From contig NZ_CP008953.1 in NCBI RefSeq assembly GCF_000732925.1, forward strand, positions 1,922,001 through 1,986,000: DNA of 64,000 nt. The letters run 5' to 3'. This stretch comes from Amycolatopsis japonica. Its GTDB lineage: Bacteria > Actinomycetota > Actinomycetes > Mycobacteriales > Pseudonocardiaceae. A program made the position numbers and the translations under genes. Within the stretch, counting starts at the first letter, position 1. Each line of letters opens with the position of its first letter. The notes beneath the pieces were generated by a model. That model worked only from the letters and a program-made list of their open reading frames with translations. It did not search any database and had not been told where the DNA came from. Below, piece after piece: positions 34,070-43,170 of this stretch.

Positions 34070-36348
34070 CCACCACTGAAGTCTCCAAGCAGACCACCGA
34101 GAACGGCGTGGGGTCGAGCCCCCGGCGGCCCGACGGCACGGTCAAGGTGCGCGGCGAGTTCGCCTACTCCTCGGACCTGTGGCACGAGGACATGTTGTGG
34201 GGTGCGACGCTGCGCAGCCCGCATCCGTATGCGCGGATCACCGGTATTGACATCACCGAAGCCCTTGCCGTGCAAGGGGTATACGCGGTGTTGACGCACG
34301 AAGACGTGCCCGGCGTGAACAAGTACGGCCTGGAGCACGCGGATCAGCCGGTGCTCGCCGTCGACGTCGTGCGCTACCAGGGCGAGCCGGTCGCGCTCGT
34401 CGCCGCGGACCATCCCGAGACCGCGCGCCGCGCGATGAAACGGATCAAGGTCTCCTACGAGGTCCTGGAACCGGTGACGGATTCCGAGAAGGCCGCCGCC
34501 GGTGAGGGCGCCGAGCTGCACCCCGGCGGAAACGTCGTGCGCTATGCCAAGATCCGCCACGGCGACCAGTCGGTGAAGGCCGACGTCGTGGTGTCCGGCG
34601 TCTACGAGGTCGGCATGCAGGACCAGGCCTTCCTCGGGCCGGAATCGGGAATGGCGATCCCGGACACCGAAGGCGGTGTCGATCTGTACGTCGCCACGCA
34701 ATGGCTCCACGTCGACCAGCAGCAGATCGTCGCCGCGCTGGGCCTGCCGAAGGACAAGGTCCGGCTGACGCTCGGCGGGGTCGGTGGCGCGTTCGGCGGG
34801 CGTGAGGACCTTTCGATCCAGGTCCACGCGTGTTTGCTGGCGCTGCACACCGGCAAGCCGGTCAAGATGGTCTACAACCGCGAGGAATCGTTCTACGGCC
34901 ACGTGCACCGCCACCCGGCGAAGATGTACTACGAGCACGGCGCGGACAAGGACGGCCGGCTCGTCTACGTGAAGGCGAAGCTGTATCTGGACGGTGGCGC
35001 GTACGCGTCGTCCACCGGCGCGGTGGTGGCGAACGCGGCCACGCTCGGCGTCGGTCCGTACAATGTGGACAGTGCGTCGGTCGATTGCTGGGGCGTGTAC
35101 ACCAACAATCCGCCGTGCGGTGCGATGCGTGGTTTCGGCGCGGTACAGGCGGGTTTCGCGTACGAGTCCCAAATGGACAAGCTCGCCGAGGCGTGCGGCA
35201 TCGACCCGGTGGACATCCGGATCCGCAACGCGATGGCCGAAGGCAGTGTCATGCCCACCGGCCAGATCGTCGACTCGGCCGCCCCGGTCGCAGAACTGCT
35301 GGAACGCCTGCGCGCCAAGCCGTTGCCCGTCGCACACGAAGAACTGGACCTGCGCAGGATGCCCGGCGGCGTCTCCAACACCACGCACGGCGAAGGTGTC
35401 GTCCGGGGTGTCGGATACGCGGTCGGCATCAAGAACATCTGCTTCTCCGAGGGTTTCGACGACTACTCGACGGCCCGCGTGCGGCTGCAGCTCGTCGGCG
35501 GCGAACCCGCGGCGACCGTGCACACCGCGGCCTGCGAGGTCGGCCAGGGCCTGGTGACGATCATGCAGCAGATCGTGCGGACCGAACTTGGCATCGAGCA
35601 GGTGACGATCCTGCCGATGGACACCAACATCGGCAACGGCGGTTCGACGTCGGCCTCGCGGCAGAGTTACGTCACCGGCGGCGCCGTACAGGCCGCTTGC
35701 GTCGCGGTGCGTTCCGGGCTGCACAAGCACTTGGCCGGCAAACTCGCCGCGGACGGGAAGCTGAACGTCGTCGCGAACAAGGTCGTCTCGGCCGACGGCA
35801 GTGTGCTCGCGGACCTCGCCGACGTACTCGGTGACGAGGTCTTCGACGAGACCGTCGAATGGCGGCACCGTCCGACGGCGCCCATCGATCCCGAGACAGG
35901 GCAAGGGAACGCGCACGTCCAATACGGCTTCGCGGCACACCGCGCGGTCGTGGACGTCGACACCGAACTCGGCCTGATCAAGGTCGTCGCGCTCGACTGC
36001 GCGCAGGACGTCGGCAAGGCGCTGAACCCGCAGGCGGTGCTCGGCCAGATCCAGGGCGGTTCCGCGCAGGGGCTCGGGCTCGCGGTGATGGAGGAGATCC
36101 AGACCGACGGCGGGAAGATCCGCAACCCGTCGTTCACCGACTACCTGATCCCGACCGTGCTGGACATGCCGCCGATGGACATCGACGTCCTGGAACGGCC
36201 CGACCCCAACGCCCCGTATGGTCTGCGCGGGGTCGGCGAACCGCCGACGATCTCGTCCACCCCGGCGATCGTCGCGGCCATCCGCGCGGCCACCGGGCTC
36301 GCGCTGCCCCGTGTCCCGGTGCGTCCCGAACACCTCACCGGCACCTGA
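34066..36348 (+). CDS. Xanthine dehydrogenase, molybdenum-binding subunit
   Basis: The 760-residue catalytic subunit binds molybdopterin and hydroxylates the purine ring. Visible landmarks are the N-terminal VKVRGEFAYSSDL (hammerhead domain), GGVGGAFGGRED near residue 240, MRGFGAVQAGF near 350, CEVGQGLVTIMQQI near 490, and the catalytic Glu in RGVGEPPTIS near 725. It starts within the stop of the preceding gene. No XdhC-type maturation factor is in the window. Confidence 0.95.
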   Translation: MTTTEVSKQTTENGVGSSPRRPDGTVKVRGEFAYSSDLWHEDMLWGATLRSPHPYARITGIDITEALAVQGVYAVLTHEDVPGVNKYGLEHADQPVLAVDVVRYQGEPVALVAADHPETARRAMKRIKVSYEVLEPVTDSEKAAAGEGAELHPGGNVVRYAKIRHGDQSVKADVVVSGVYEVGMQDQAFLGPESGMAIPDTEGGVDLYVATQWLHVDQQQIVAALGLPKDKVRLTLGGVGGAFGGREDLSIQVHACLLALHTGKPVKMVYNREESFYGHVHRHPAKMYYEHGADKDGRLVYVKAKLYLDGGAYASSTGAVVANAATLGVGPYNVDSASVDCWGVYTNNPPCGAMRGFGAVQAGFAYESQMDKLAEACGIDPVDIRIRNAMAEGSVMPTGQIVDSAAPVAELLERLRAKPLPVAHEELDLRRMPGGVSNTTHGEGVVRGVGYAVGIKNICFSEGFDDYSTARVRLQLVGGEPAATVHTAACEVGQGLVTIMQQIVRTELGIEQVTILPMDTNIGNGGSTSASRQSYVTGGAVQAACVAVRSGLHKHLAGKLAADGKLNVVANKVVSADGSVLADLADVLGDEVFDETVEWRHRPTAPIDPETGQGNAHVQYGFAAHRAVVDVDTELGLIKVVALDCAQDVGKALNPQAVLGQIQGGSAQGLGLAVMEEIQTDGGKIRNPSFTDYLIPTVLDMPPMDIDVLERPDPNAPYGLRGVGEPPTISSTPAIVAAIRAATGLALPRVPVRPEHLTGT

Positions 36349-36557
36349 TTGGCTGTTGGTGAACCCGCGTCCGCGATCGACGTCGGCAGGGCGCCGCCTG
36401 GTCATTAGCCTCACGATGGCGGACAAGGCGCCCTGCCACCGCGATAGCGGGGCCTTCGGCCGGGGCGGGTTCACGCGTTGGTCGGTTTTCGGATCTACCT
36501 TTAGCTCCGCCGACCGGCACCTGACAATCCGTACTTTTTCGAGCTAGGAGCACATCC

Positions 36558-37052
36558 GTGGGTACCCGTCTGTCCATTTCGGAGTCCGACGAGCAGAAAT
36601 GGCTCGCCGAGGCCGTCCAGCTGGCCACCGTGAACGTCGAAAACGGCGGCGGCCCGTTCGGCGCGATGATCGTCCGCGACGGTTCGGTGCTGGCCACCGG
36701 GACCAACCAGGTGACCCCGACGCTGGACCCGACGGCGCACGCCGAGGTGGTCGCGATCCGCGCGGCCTGCCAGGCGATCGGCGACTACAAACTCGACGGC
36801 TGCGTCCTCGTGACCTCCTGCGAGCCTTGTCCGCTCTGCCTTTCCGCCGCGCTCTGGGCGCGTGTCGGCAAGGTCGTCTACGCCGCGGACCGCCACGACG
36901 CGGCCGAGGCGGGCTTCGACGATCGCGAATTCTACGACCTCTTTTCCCGCCCGCGCGAGACCTGGTCACTACCCGTCGGCCAACTGTCCCTTCCGGACTC
37001 CTTCGCGCCTTTCCAGGCCTGGCTGTCGAAACCCGACAAGAAGGCTTACTAG
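36558..37052 (+). CDS. guaD: Guanine deaminase, GuaD type (cytidine-deaminase fold)
   Basis: A 164-residue zinc deaminase converting guanine to xanthine. Zinc ligands are His61 with catalytic Glu63 (HAEVV) and Cys88 and Cys91 (SCEPC). The C-terminal stretch DAAEAGFDDREFYDLF and the ending with FQAW resemble Bacillus GuaD closely, which separates it from cytosine or tRNA deaminases. The GTG start follows GAGCTAGGAGCAC. The 209-bp gap before it holds no other gene. It feeds xanthine to the upstream dehydrogenase. Confidence 0.9.
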   Translation: MGTRLSISESDEQKWLAEAVQLATVNVENGGGPFGAMIVRDGSVLATGTNQVTPTLDPTAHAEVVAIRAACQAIGDYKLDGCVLVTSCEPCPLCLSAALWARVGKVVYAADRHDAAEAGFDDREFYDLFSRPRETWSLPVGQLSLPDSFAPFQAWLSKPDKKAY

Positions 37053-37085
37053 TCTCTTCCCGCCCCACAACGTTGTGGAGTAGGC

Positions 37086-38528
37086 ATGACCCAATTAGGT
37101 ACTGAGCGTCCCCACCTGCCCTCGTCCGAGCCGAGGCGGCTGTCCGGGCTCGACCGCTGGTTCAAGATCTCCCATCGCGGCAGCACGATCGGCCGCGAGG
37201 TGCGCGGCGGGATCACCACGTTCGTCGCGATGTGTTACATCGTGTTGCTCAACCCGCTCATCCTCGGCGCGTCGGCCGACATCACCGGCGCGAAGCTGAC
37301 CACCGAGGCGATCACCACCGCGACCGCGCTGGCGGCCGGCGTCACCACGATCCTGATGGGCCTGGTCGGCAACGCGCCGCTGGCGCTCGCGGCGGGCCTC
37401 GGCGTGAACGGTGTCGTCGCCTTCCAGATGGCACCGGCGATGACGTGGGCGCAGGCCTTCGGGCTCGTCGTCCTCGAAGGCTTCTGCATCGTGCTGATGG
37501 CCGTTTCCGGGGTACGGGAACGGATCATCAACGCGATCCCGATGGCGCTCAAGGTCGCGATCACCGTCGGGATCGGGCTCTACATCGCGCTGGTCGGCCT
37601 GGTCAGCGCCGGATTCGTGACCAGGACGCCGGATTCCGCGCAGTCGACGGTGCCGGTGCGGATGGGGATCGCCGGTCACCTCGAAGGCTGGCCGATCGCG
37701 ATCTTCTGTCTCGGGCTGCTGCTGATGATCGTGCTCGTGAGCCGCGGGGTGCCGGGCGCGGTGCTGATCAGCATCGCGGTCGCGACCGGGCTCGCCGTGC
37801 TGGTCAACAGCGTCTTCCACGTCGAAGGCTGGGGCCTGGTCGAACCCAAGGTGCCCGACCAGGTCGTGGCGCATCCCGACTTCAGCCTCCTGGGCGACAT
37901 CGATCTCTTCGGCGGATTCGGCTCGGCGGGCGCGGTGACCGCGGCGGTCTTCCTGTTCACGCTGGTGCTTTCCGGCTTCTTCGATGCGATGGGCACGATC
38001 ACGTCGGTCTCGGAGGAGGCGGGCCTGGTCAAGAACGGCAAGGTCGAAGGGATGGGCCGGATCCTGCTGGTCGACGGCGCGGGCGCGCTGGCGGGCGGTG
38101 TCACCGGATCGGCGCCGAACACCGTGTTCCTCGAATCGGCGGCAGGCGTCGGCGAAGGCGCGAGGACCGGGCTGGCGAGCATCGTCACCGGCGGGTTGTT
38201 CACCGCGACCCTGTTCCTGACGCCGATCGCGGCCATCGTCCCGGCGCAGGCCGCGGCGCCCGCACTGGTGGTCATCGGCGGGATGATGATGGCGCAATGC
38301 GCGCGGATCCCTTGGCGGGACCTGGATTTCGCGATCCCGGTGTTCCTGACGATCGCGCTGATCCCGTTCACCTACTCGATCACCAACGGGATCGGCGCCG
38401 GGCTGGTCGCCTACGTGCTGATCAAGATCTGCAAGGGCAAGATCCGCGAGATCGGCTGGATCCTCGGGATCCTGGCCGCGGTGTTCGGGGTGTACTTCGG
38501 GATCGAAGGGATCATGTCGTGGTTCTGA
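37086..38528 (+). CDS. NCS2/AzgA-type purine permease
   Basis: A 480-residue importer with about 12-13 hydrophobic segments. The AzgA subgroup is indicated by the opening GSTIGREVRGGITTFVAM, LGVNGVVAF, and the later GALAGGVTGSAPNTVFLES, so hypoxanthine, guanine or adenine is the likely cargo rather than uracil. A GGAGTAGGC ribosome site precedes the ATG. The stop overlaps the start of the next small gene (TGATG at 38526-38530). It supplies substrate for guaD and xdh. Confidence 0.9.
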   Translation: MTQLGTERPHLPSSEPRRLSGLDRWFKISHRGSTIGREVRGGITTFVAMCYIVLLNPLILGASADITGAKLTTEAITTATALAAGVTTILMGLVGNAPLALAAGLGVNGVVAFQMAPAMTWAQAFGLVVLEGFCIVLMAVSGVRERIINAIPMALKVAITVGIGLYIALVGLVSAGFVTRTPDSAQSTVPVRMGIAGHLEGWPIAIFCLGLLLMIVLVSRGVPGAVLISIAVATGLAVLVNSVFHVEGWGLVEPKVPDQVVAHPDFSLLGDIDLFGGFGSAGAVTAAVFLFTLVLSGFFDAMGTITSVSEEAGLVKNGKVEGMGRILLVDGAGALAGGVTGSAPNTVFLESAAGVGEGARTGLASIVTGGLFTATLFLTPIAAIVPAQAAAPALVVIGGMMMAQCARIPWRDLDFAIPVFLTIALIPFTYSITNGIGAGLVAYVLIKICKGKIREIGWILGILAAVFGVYFGIEGIMSWF

Positions 38529-38890
38529 TGTTCCTCAACGGCGGCGGGATGCGTGGCGGACCGCTGCACGAACAGCTGCAGGGCGCGCCGTTGTGCTGCG
38601 TGGCCCGTTCCGCGCCCAAGTACCACTACTTCTCCGTGGGCGACCGGTTCCCGGCGATGCACGAGGGCGGCTCCGCTTCCGTCGTGGGCGAGGTCTACGA
38701 CCTGCCGCTCACGGTGCTGCGGGATCACCTGGTCCCGGCCGAACCGCCGGAATTGGAGCTGGGCGTCATCGAACTGGAGGATGGCGCGGCCTGCCTCGCC
38801 ACCGTCCTGCGTTCGTCCTATGTGGACTCACCCGAACTGGCCGACATCTCCTCCGTCGGCGATTGGCGGGCCTATCTCGCGTCCCGCTAG
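38528..38890 (+). CDS. Free-standing allophanate-hydrolase C-terminal-like domain
   Basis: A 120-residue protein opening FLNGGGMRGGPLHEQL, with ARSAPKYHYFSVGDRFPAM and then a VVGEVYDLPL segment. This pattern matches the C-terminal domain of allophanate hydrolases (gamma-glutamylcyclotransferase-like fold), but the amidase half is absent. It is translationally coupled to the purine permease. In AtzF-type enzymes this domain acts on the nitrogen-rich intermediate. Here it may handle a ureido compound of purine breakdown. That role is inference. Confidence 0.7.
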   Translation: MFLNGGGMRGGPLHEQLQGAPLCCVARSAPKYHYFSVGDRFPAMHEGGSASVVGEVYDLPLTVLRDHLVPAEPPELELGVIELEDGAACLATVLRSSYVDSPELADISSVGDWRAYLASR

Positions 38891-38893
38891 TGG

Positions 38894-38946
38894 TCCGTGA
38901 AGGCCTCCTTGAGGGACCCAGAGTCCCTCAAGGAGGCCTTCACGGA
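38894..38946. terminator. 24-bp perfect hairpin between convergent genes
   Basis: The arms TCCGTGAAGGCCTCC... (38894-38917) and their exact complement (38923-38946) enclose a five-base loop. Total span is 53 bp, equal to the two elements at 10394 and 20097, although the sequence is different. It starts three bases after the purine operon stop and ends three bases before the convergent gene's stop. Confidence 0.8.
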
Positions 38947-38949
38947 ACG

Positions 38950-39639
38950 TCAGAGCACGAAGACGAGATCGCTCGCCGCGGAGTGGAACATCTCGGGCGA
39001 GCCCGCGTAGAAGGCCCGCCATACGCCGGGCTTGCGGTGCTCGGCCGAAGCCGCGAAGGCCCAGGTCGTGCCGTTCCAGGTGGCGTCGACCGTCGCCGCC
39101 GTGGTCCAGCGGTAGGTGCTGAACGAGAAGTACTGGAGCTCGACCGGGATCGGGTTCGCGGTGTACCGGCCGGGGAACTCGATCGTGCCGAAGGCGGTCA
39201 CGGCCTTGTCCGCACCGCGGCCCGCCGCGAACGACGTGATCGCCACCGGGTGGAGCACGACGATCTTCGGGGTGTCGGCGCGCGAGTTCGCGATCGACGG
39301 GTCGGTGGAGAAGAAGTCGGCGTGGTAGTTGCCGGTGCGGATCGGGGTCAGCGTGGCGCTGTAGGCACCGGTGGCGTCGGTGACCGGCTTGGCCTGCGCC
39401 TCACCGCAGAAGCCGTTGAAGCAGAACGAGATGCCCACCTCGGCGCCCGCGATCGGCGTGGCGTCGGCCTTGGTGAGCTTCCCGGAGATCGTGACGGTCT
39501 TCCCGGCGTCGATCTTCGTGCTGCTGGTGGTCGCGGTGAGGGTGGACGGCTGCACCTCGGCGGCGGTCGCGGGCATCGCGCCCGCGGTGAGCAGCGCGGC
39601 CGCGGCGATGGTGCCGATCACGAGCTTCCTGATGATCAT
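38950..39639 (-). CDS. Secreted protein with Ig-like/beta-sandwich domains
   Basis: The 229-residue protein has a signal peptide (MIIRKLVIGTIAAAALLTAG, cleavage after ATA). The first mature domain (about 30-125) has the strand pattern TVTISGKLTKADATPIAGAE and TDATGAYSATLTPIRTGNY of bacterial carboxypeptidase-regulatory or big-Ig-like folds. It contains two Cys (FCFNGFC) likely to be disulfide bonded. A second beta-rich half follows. No catalytic motif is visible; function unknown. A tetR-type gene is 102 bp upstream in the same direction. Confidence 0.72.
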   Translation of the reverse strand: MIIRKLVIGTIAAAALLTAGAMPATAAEVQPSTLTATTSSTKIDAGKTVTISGKLTKADATPIAGAEVGISFCFNGFCGEAQAKPVTDATGAYSATLTPIRTGNYHADFFSTDPSIANSRADTPKIVVLHPVAITSFAAGRGADKAVTAFGTIEFPGRYTANPIPVELQYFSFSTYRWTTAATVDATWNGTTWAFAASAEHRKPGVWRAFYAGSPEMFHSAASDLVFVL

Positions 39640-39741
39640 GGGCTCCCCAAACGGATTCCGGTGTTGGCGACGGCTAGGTCGGCCGGAAGCCGTTGTCCGT
39701 TGCGGGGAAATCCCTGTGTTCAGAAGCCCGCCGTCGGTGCT

Positions 39742-40326
39742 TCACGCATCAGGGAGCAGCGTGCGCGCGAAGGCCACGGACGACGCCCCCGCGACCTCCA
39801 GCGCTTCGGTGTTACGCAGCGAACGGCTCAACACGAACGCCCCTTCGAGGCTGTTCACCAAAGCGATCGTGAGCCGCCGAGCGGACTCCGGCCCGAGGCC
39901 GTACTTGCCGAGCTTCTCGGCCCCGGTCTCGATCCACGCGGTGAACACGTCGGCCGTCGCGATCCGCAGCTTTTCGTTGGTGCTGGCCACCTCGAGCGCG
40001 ACGGTGGCGATGGGGCACGCGTCGGCGTAGTCGGTCGCCTTCAGCGTCTCGGCGGCGCTGGCGAAGCAGGCCTCGATACCGTGGATCAGGTCCGGCTCGT
40101 CGGCGAAGAAGATCTCGAACAGCGCGAGGTACATCATCCCCGAAGTGCGGATGACCTCCTCGCCGAGCTGTTCCTTGCCACCGGGGAAGAAGTGGTACAG
40201 CGAGCCGAAGGGCGCGTTCGCCGCCTCGACGATCTGCTTCACCCCGGTGCCGGTGTACCCGTTGCGCCGGAGCAGCTCGGCGCCGGCGTTCACGATGCGT
40301 TCCCGCGTTCCAGTCACGCTCTCCAT
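39742..40326 (-). CDS. TetR family regulator (LmrA/YxaF-like)
   Basis: The 194-residue protein has an HTH at about 8-55 (TGVKQIVEAANAPFGSLYHF, followed by FPGGKEQLGEEVI), the hallmark of the LmrA/YxaF subgroup. The C-terminal ligand domain contains ACPIATVALEVAS with a Cys often conserved in this subgroup. Its targets are not evident; the secreted-protein gene downstream and the divergent secreted peptidase are candidates. Confidence 0.9.
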   Translation of the reverse strand: MESVTGTRERIVNAGAELLRRNGYTGTGVKQIVEAANAPFGSLYHFFPGGKEQLGEEVIRTSGMMYLALFEIFFADEPDLIHGIEACFASAAETLKATDYADACPIATVALEVASTNEKLRIATADVFTAWIETGAEKLGKYGLGPESARRLTIALVNSLEGAFVLSRSLRNTEALEVAGASSVAFARTLLPDA

Positions 40327-40465
40327 GATAGAGCGTTCTATCTAGTTCCGGTGGTCCCTTCGACCTTGGTTCACCTTCCGGCGCTACCTGCGGTCGATGT
40401 TCGCGTGGTGTGCCCGGCCCTAGCGTCTGGAGCCGTTGGGAATCCGAGGAAGAAGGGGGAAGAAC

Positions 40466-41971
40466 ATGAAACGGCTACTGGCCGTCGGGTTGCTCCCGGT
40501 GATCGTGGGCGGGTTGCTCGCCGGAGCCGGCACGGCTTCGGCGGGCGTCCCGGCGCACTACACCGGCCAGAAACTGGATTGGCATCCCTGCGCGGCGGAG
40601 GAACTGGTCACGTTGCCGCCGGGCACCGATATCGGCGGGCTCGAATGCGCGACGTTCCGCACTCCCCGCGACTGGGATCGCGCGGACGAGCGGCAGGACC
40701 TGACCATCGCGGTCAGCAGGCTGAAGTCCACCGGGCCGTCGACCGCCTCGGTGCTCACCAACCCGGGTGGGCCGGGCGGTCCCGGGCGCTGGTTCCCGGT
40801 GACCTTCCGCGGGCAGGAGAAACTGCGCGAACACCAGGACGTCATCGGGATCGACGTGCGGGGGACCGGCAAGAGCACCAACGTCACCTGCCGGGGCGCG
40901 GCCGACCTCATCCGGCAGCTGGATCCGCGCGACCGTGACCCGCGCAATCTGAACCAGATCCTGGCCAACGCCGAACACGTGGCCAGGTCCTGTCAGAGCG
41001 CCGGCGGCGAACTCAGGCCGCTGATCACCACCCACCAGACGATCAGGGACTTCGATCTGCTCCGGACGCTGCTCGGCCGGGAGAAGATCAACTGGGTCGG
41101 CTACTCGGGCGGCACCTGGCTGGGAGCGCACTACGCGCAGCAATTCCCGCAGCGGACCGGGCGATTCGTACTGGACTCCTCGACGGAGTTCACCACGGAC
41201 TGGCAGAAGACGTTCGACCGGCAGCCGGTCGGTTTCGAACGGCGCTGGCGGCAGGACTTCCTGCCGTGGATGGCGCGGTACGACGCCAAGTACCACTTCG
41301 GCACCAACGGCGAAGAGGTCCGGCAGACCTACGAGCGGGTCCGCTATGCCTTGTCCCGCAACCCGATGGACGGGAACGGGCCGATGGAACTCGACACCGC
41401 CATCATCTACATGCTCTACAAGAAGGCGACCTTCCCGGCGCTGGCCGAACTGCTGGTCAAGGTCCGGGACGCGATGGAGAACCCGCAGGCGAAGGCCGAG
41501 GCCAAGGCCGCCGTCGAGGCCGCGGGTGACCACCCCGACGCGCAGGACGCCACGTTCTGGAACACCCTCTGCGGGGAAGGGCGTTTCACCGGCACCCGCG
41601 AGTCGCTGATCCGCGCTTCGCAGCGGAATCTGGACCGCGGTCTGCTCCTGGCGGGTGGTGGCACGTTGAACGCGTCGGTCTGCCTGTTCTGGGACAAGGA
41701 GCCGCGTCCGCTGCCGAAAATGGACGGCAAGGGGGCCCCGCCGGTGCTGATCGTGCATTCCGAGCACGACCCGGCCACGGCGATCGAGGGGGCCAGGAAG
41801 GCGCACGCGGGGTTCGCGAACTCGCGCATGCTGACCGTGACCGGCGAGGGCGACCACGGGCTCTACGCGGACGGGAATCCCAAGGTGGACGAGATCGTGG
41901 ACGCCTACCTGGTCGACGGGGTCGTCCCCGTCGACCAGAGCGTCCCCGGTATGCCGCTGCCGGTGCCTTAG
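40466..41971 (+). CDS. Secreted alpha/beta-hydrolase, tripeptidyl aminopeptidase-like
   Basis: The 501-residue exported serine hydrolase has a signal peptide (MKRLLAVGLLPVIVGGLLAG, cleavage after ASA) and oxyanion-region NPGGPGG near 98. The nucleophile motif is GYSGGTWLG near 213, and the C-terminal acid and base are in VHSEHDPAT and GEGDHGLY. This order matches the Streptomyces tripeptidyl aminopeptidase family. An AGGGGGA site supports the ATG at 40466. Its stop overlaps the end of the convergent urate oxidase gene by four bases. Confidence 0.88.
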   Translation: MKRLLAVGLLPVIVGGLLAGAGTASAGVPAHYTGQKLDWHPCAAEELVTLPPGTDIGGLECATFRTPRDWDRADERQDLTIAVSRLKSTGPSTASVLTNPGGPGGPGRWFPVTFRGQEKLREHQDVIGIDVRGTGKSTNVTCRGAADLIRQLDPRDRDPRNLNQILANAEHVARSCQSAGGELRPLITTHQTIRDFDLLRTLLGREKINWVGYSGGTWLGAHYAQQFPQRTGRFVLDSSTEFTTDWQKTFDRQPVGFERRWRQDFLPWMARYDAKYHFGTNGEEVRQTYERVRYALSRNPMDGNGPMELDTAIIYMLYKKATFPALAELLVKVRDAMENPQAKAEAKAAVEAAGDHPDAQDATFWNTLCGEGRFTGTRESLIRASQRNLDRGLLLAGGGTLNASVCLFWDKEPRPLPKMDGKGAPPVLIVHSEHDPATAIEGARKAHAGFANSRMLTVTGEGDHGLYADGNPKVDEIVDAYLVDGVVPVDQSVPGMPLPVP

Positions 41972-42846
41972 AAGGCGGCGAGGGTGTGCCAGGCCAGGCC
42001 CGCGTCCTCGGCGTCGTCGCGGAGGACGACACCCTCGATCAGGCCGTACGGGCGGTCGGCGGCGTAGAAGACCTCGTTGTCGTTCTTCAGCCCGAAGGGT
42101 GACAGGTCCACCAGGAAGTGGTGCTTGTTCGGCAGTGAGAGCCGGACTTCGGCGACCTCTTCGCGTTCCTTGAGCACAGCCTCTCCCATTGCGTACAGCG
42201 TCTGCTGCAGGGAGAGGCTGTGCTTGTCCGCGAAGGTCTCCAACAGGATCCGCCGGACCTCCGCGTGACTCGTGGCCCAGTCGATCCCGTCGCCCTGGTA
42301 GCGCCAGCGCGCGGTGACGGCGGTGGCGAGGATCCGGTCGTTCGTCTCGGCCAGCGTCGTGTACTCGTCGCGCGGGAAGCCGTGGAACTCCGAGCCGGTC
42401 GACTTGAGCACCACGAGATCGTCCAAACCGGACACGACCCAGGCCTGGTCACCCTGGACGGTCACGGCGGTCGTCCGCTTTTCGCTGCCCGCCTGGGAGA
42501 ACGCGTGATCGTGGCCGGAGATGCGGTTCCAGCCGTGTTCGTCGATCAGGATCCGGGCGCCGGTGATGTGCTCGAACGAGCCGACGAAATGGCGTCCGAG
42601 CCGCAGCGCGAAGTCCTCGATCTCGCCGACCGGGGCTTCCTTGGCGAAGGCGTAGACGGTGTTCTTCTGGGTGTCGGTCGCTACGACGTCGGCGTTGTCG
42701 CCGGTGAGGTGCGTCGCCGCGAGGTCGCCGCGAAGCGACGTCGAAACGGTGAGGTCCTTGAGGTGGTGGACGGTGCCTTCGCGCTGAACGGTGACGAGCC
42801 GGACTTCGGCCTTGCCGTACTGGTTGGGGCCCAGGGTGATGGCCAC
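41968..42846 (-). CDS. Urate oxidase
   Basis: The 292-residue cofactor-free enzyme oxidises urate to 5-hydroxyisourate. Each T-fold repeat is visible. The catalytic Thr lies in VVATDTQKNTVYAFAK (about 55-70). GSFEHITGARI and the C-terminal NKHHFLVDLSPFGLKN are conserved. It is the last gene of a uraD-uraH-uricase operon: its GTG start is six bases after uraH, with the ribosome site inside the uraH tail. The operon gives the three consecutive enzymes from urate to S-allantoin. Confidence 0.96.
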   Translation of the reverse strand: MAITLGPNQYGKAEVRLVTVQREGTVHHLKDLTVSTSLRGDLAATHLTGDNADVVATDTQKNTVYAFAKEAPVGEIEDFALRLGRHFVGSFEHITGARILIDEHGWNRISGHDHAFSQAGSEKRTTAVTVQGDQAWVVSGLDDLVVLKSTGSEFHGFPRDEYTTLAETNDRILATAVTARWRYQGDGIDWATSHAEVRRILLETFADKHSLSLQQTLYAMGEAVLKEREEVAEVRLSLPNKHHFLVDLSPFGLKNDNEVFYAADRPYGLIEGVVLRDDAEDAGLAWHTLAAF

Positions 42847-42852
42847 GGGCGA

Positions 42853-43170
42853 TCAGCTCCCTCGATAGGTGGAATAGGCGAACGGGCTCAGCAGCAACGG
42901 CACGTGGTGGTGCTCGGTCCCGTCAGCGATGCGGAAGGTCAAGGTGACTTCGGGGAAGAAGGAGTCCGGGCCGAGATAGGCGCCGGTGTCGAAGACCAGC
43001 CGGTACACCCCGGGTTCGAGGGTGTCCGGGCCGAGGTCGCGGATCCGGCCGTCGGCGTCGGTCCGGCCTTCGGCGACGGGATCGCCCGCGCCGGTTTCGA
43101 GCCGGACGCCGACGTCCGCGGCGGGCCGTCCCGCGGCGGTGTCGAGGATGTGCGTGGTCACGAGGCTCAT
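42853..43170 (-). CDS. uraH: 5-hydroxyisourate hydrolase
   Basis: A 105-residue transthyretin-like enzyme that hydrolyses 5-hydroxyisourate to OHCU. The N-terminal THILDTAAGRPA supplies the catalytic His, GRTDADGRI supplies the Arg, HHHVPLLLSPF supplies a second His, and the C-terminus is the diagnostic YRGS. It overlaps the uraD stop (ATGA) and is followed by urate oxidase. Confidence 0.97.
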   Translation of the reverse strand: MSLVTTHILDTAAGRPAADVGVRLETGAGDPVAEGRTDADGRIRDLGPDTLEPGVYRLVFDTGAYLGPDSFFPEVTLTFRIADGTEHHHVPLLLSPFAYSTYRGS

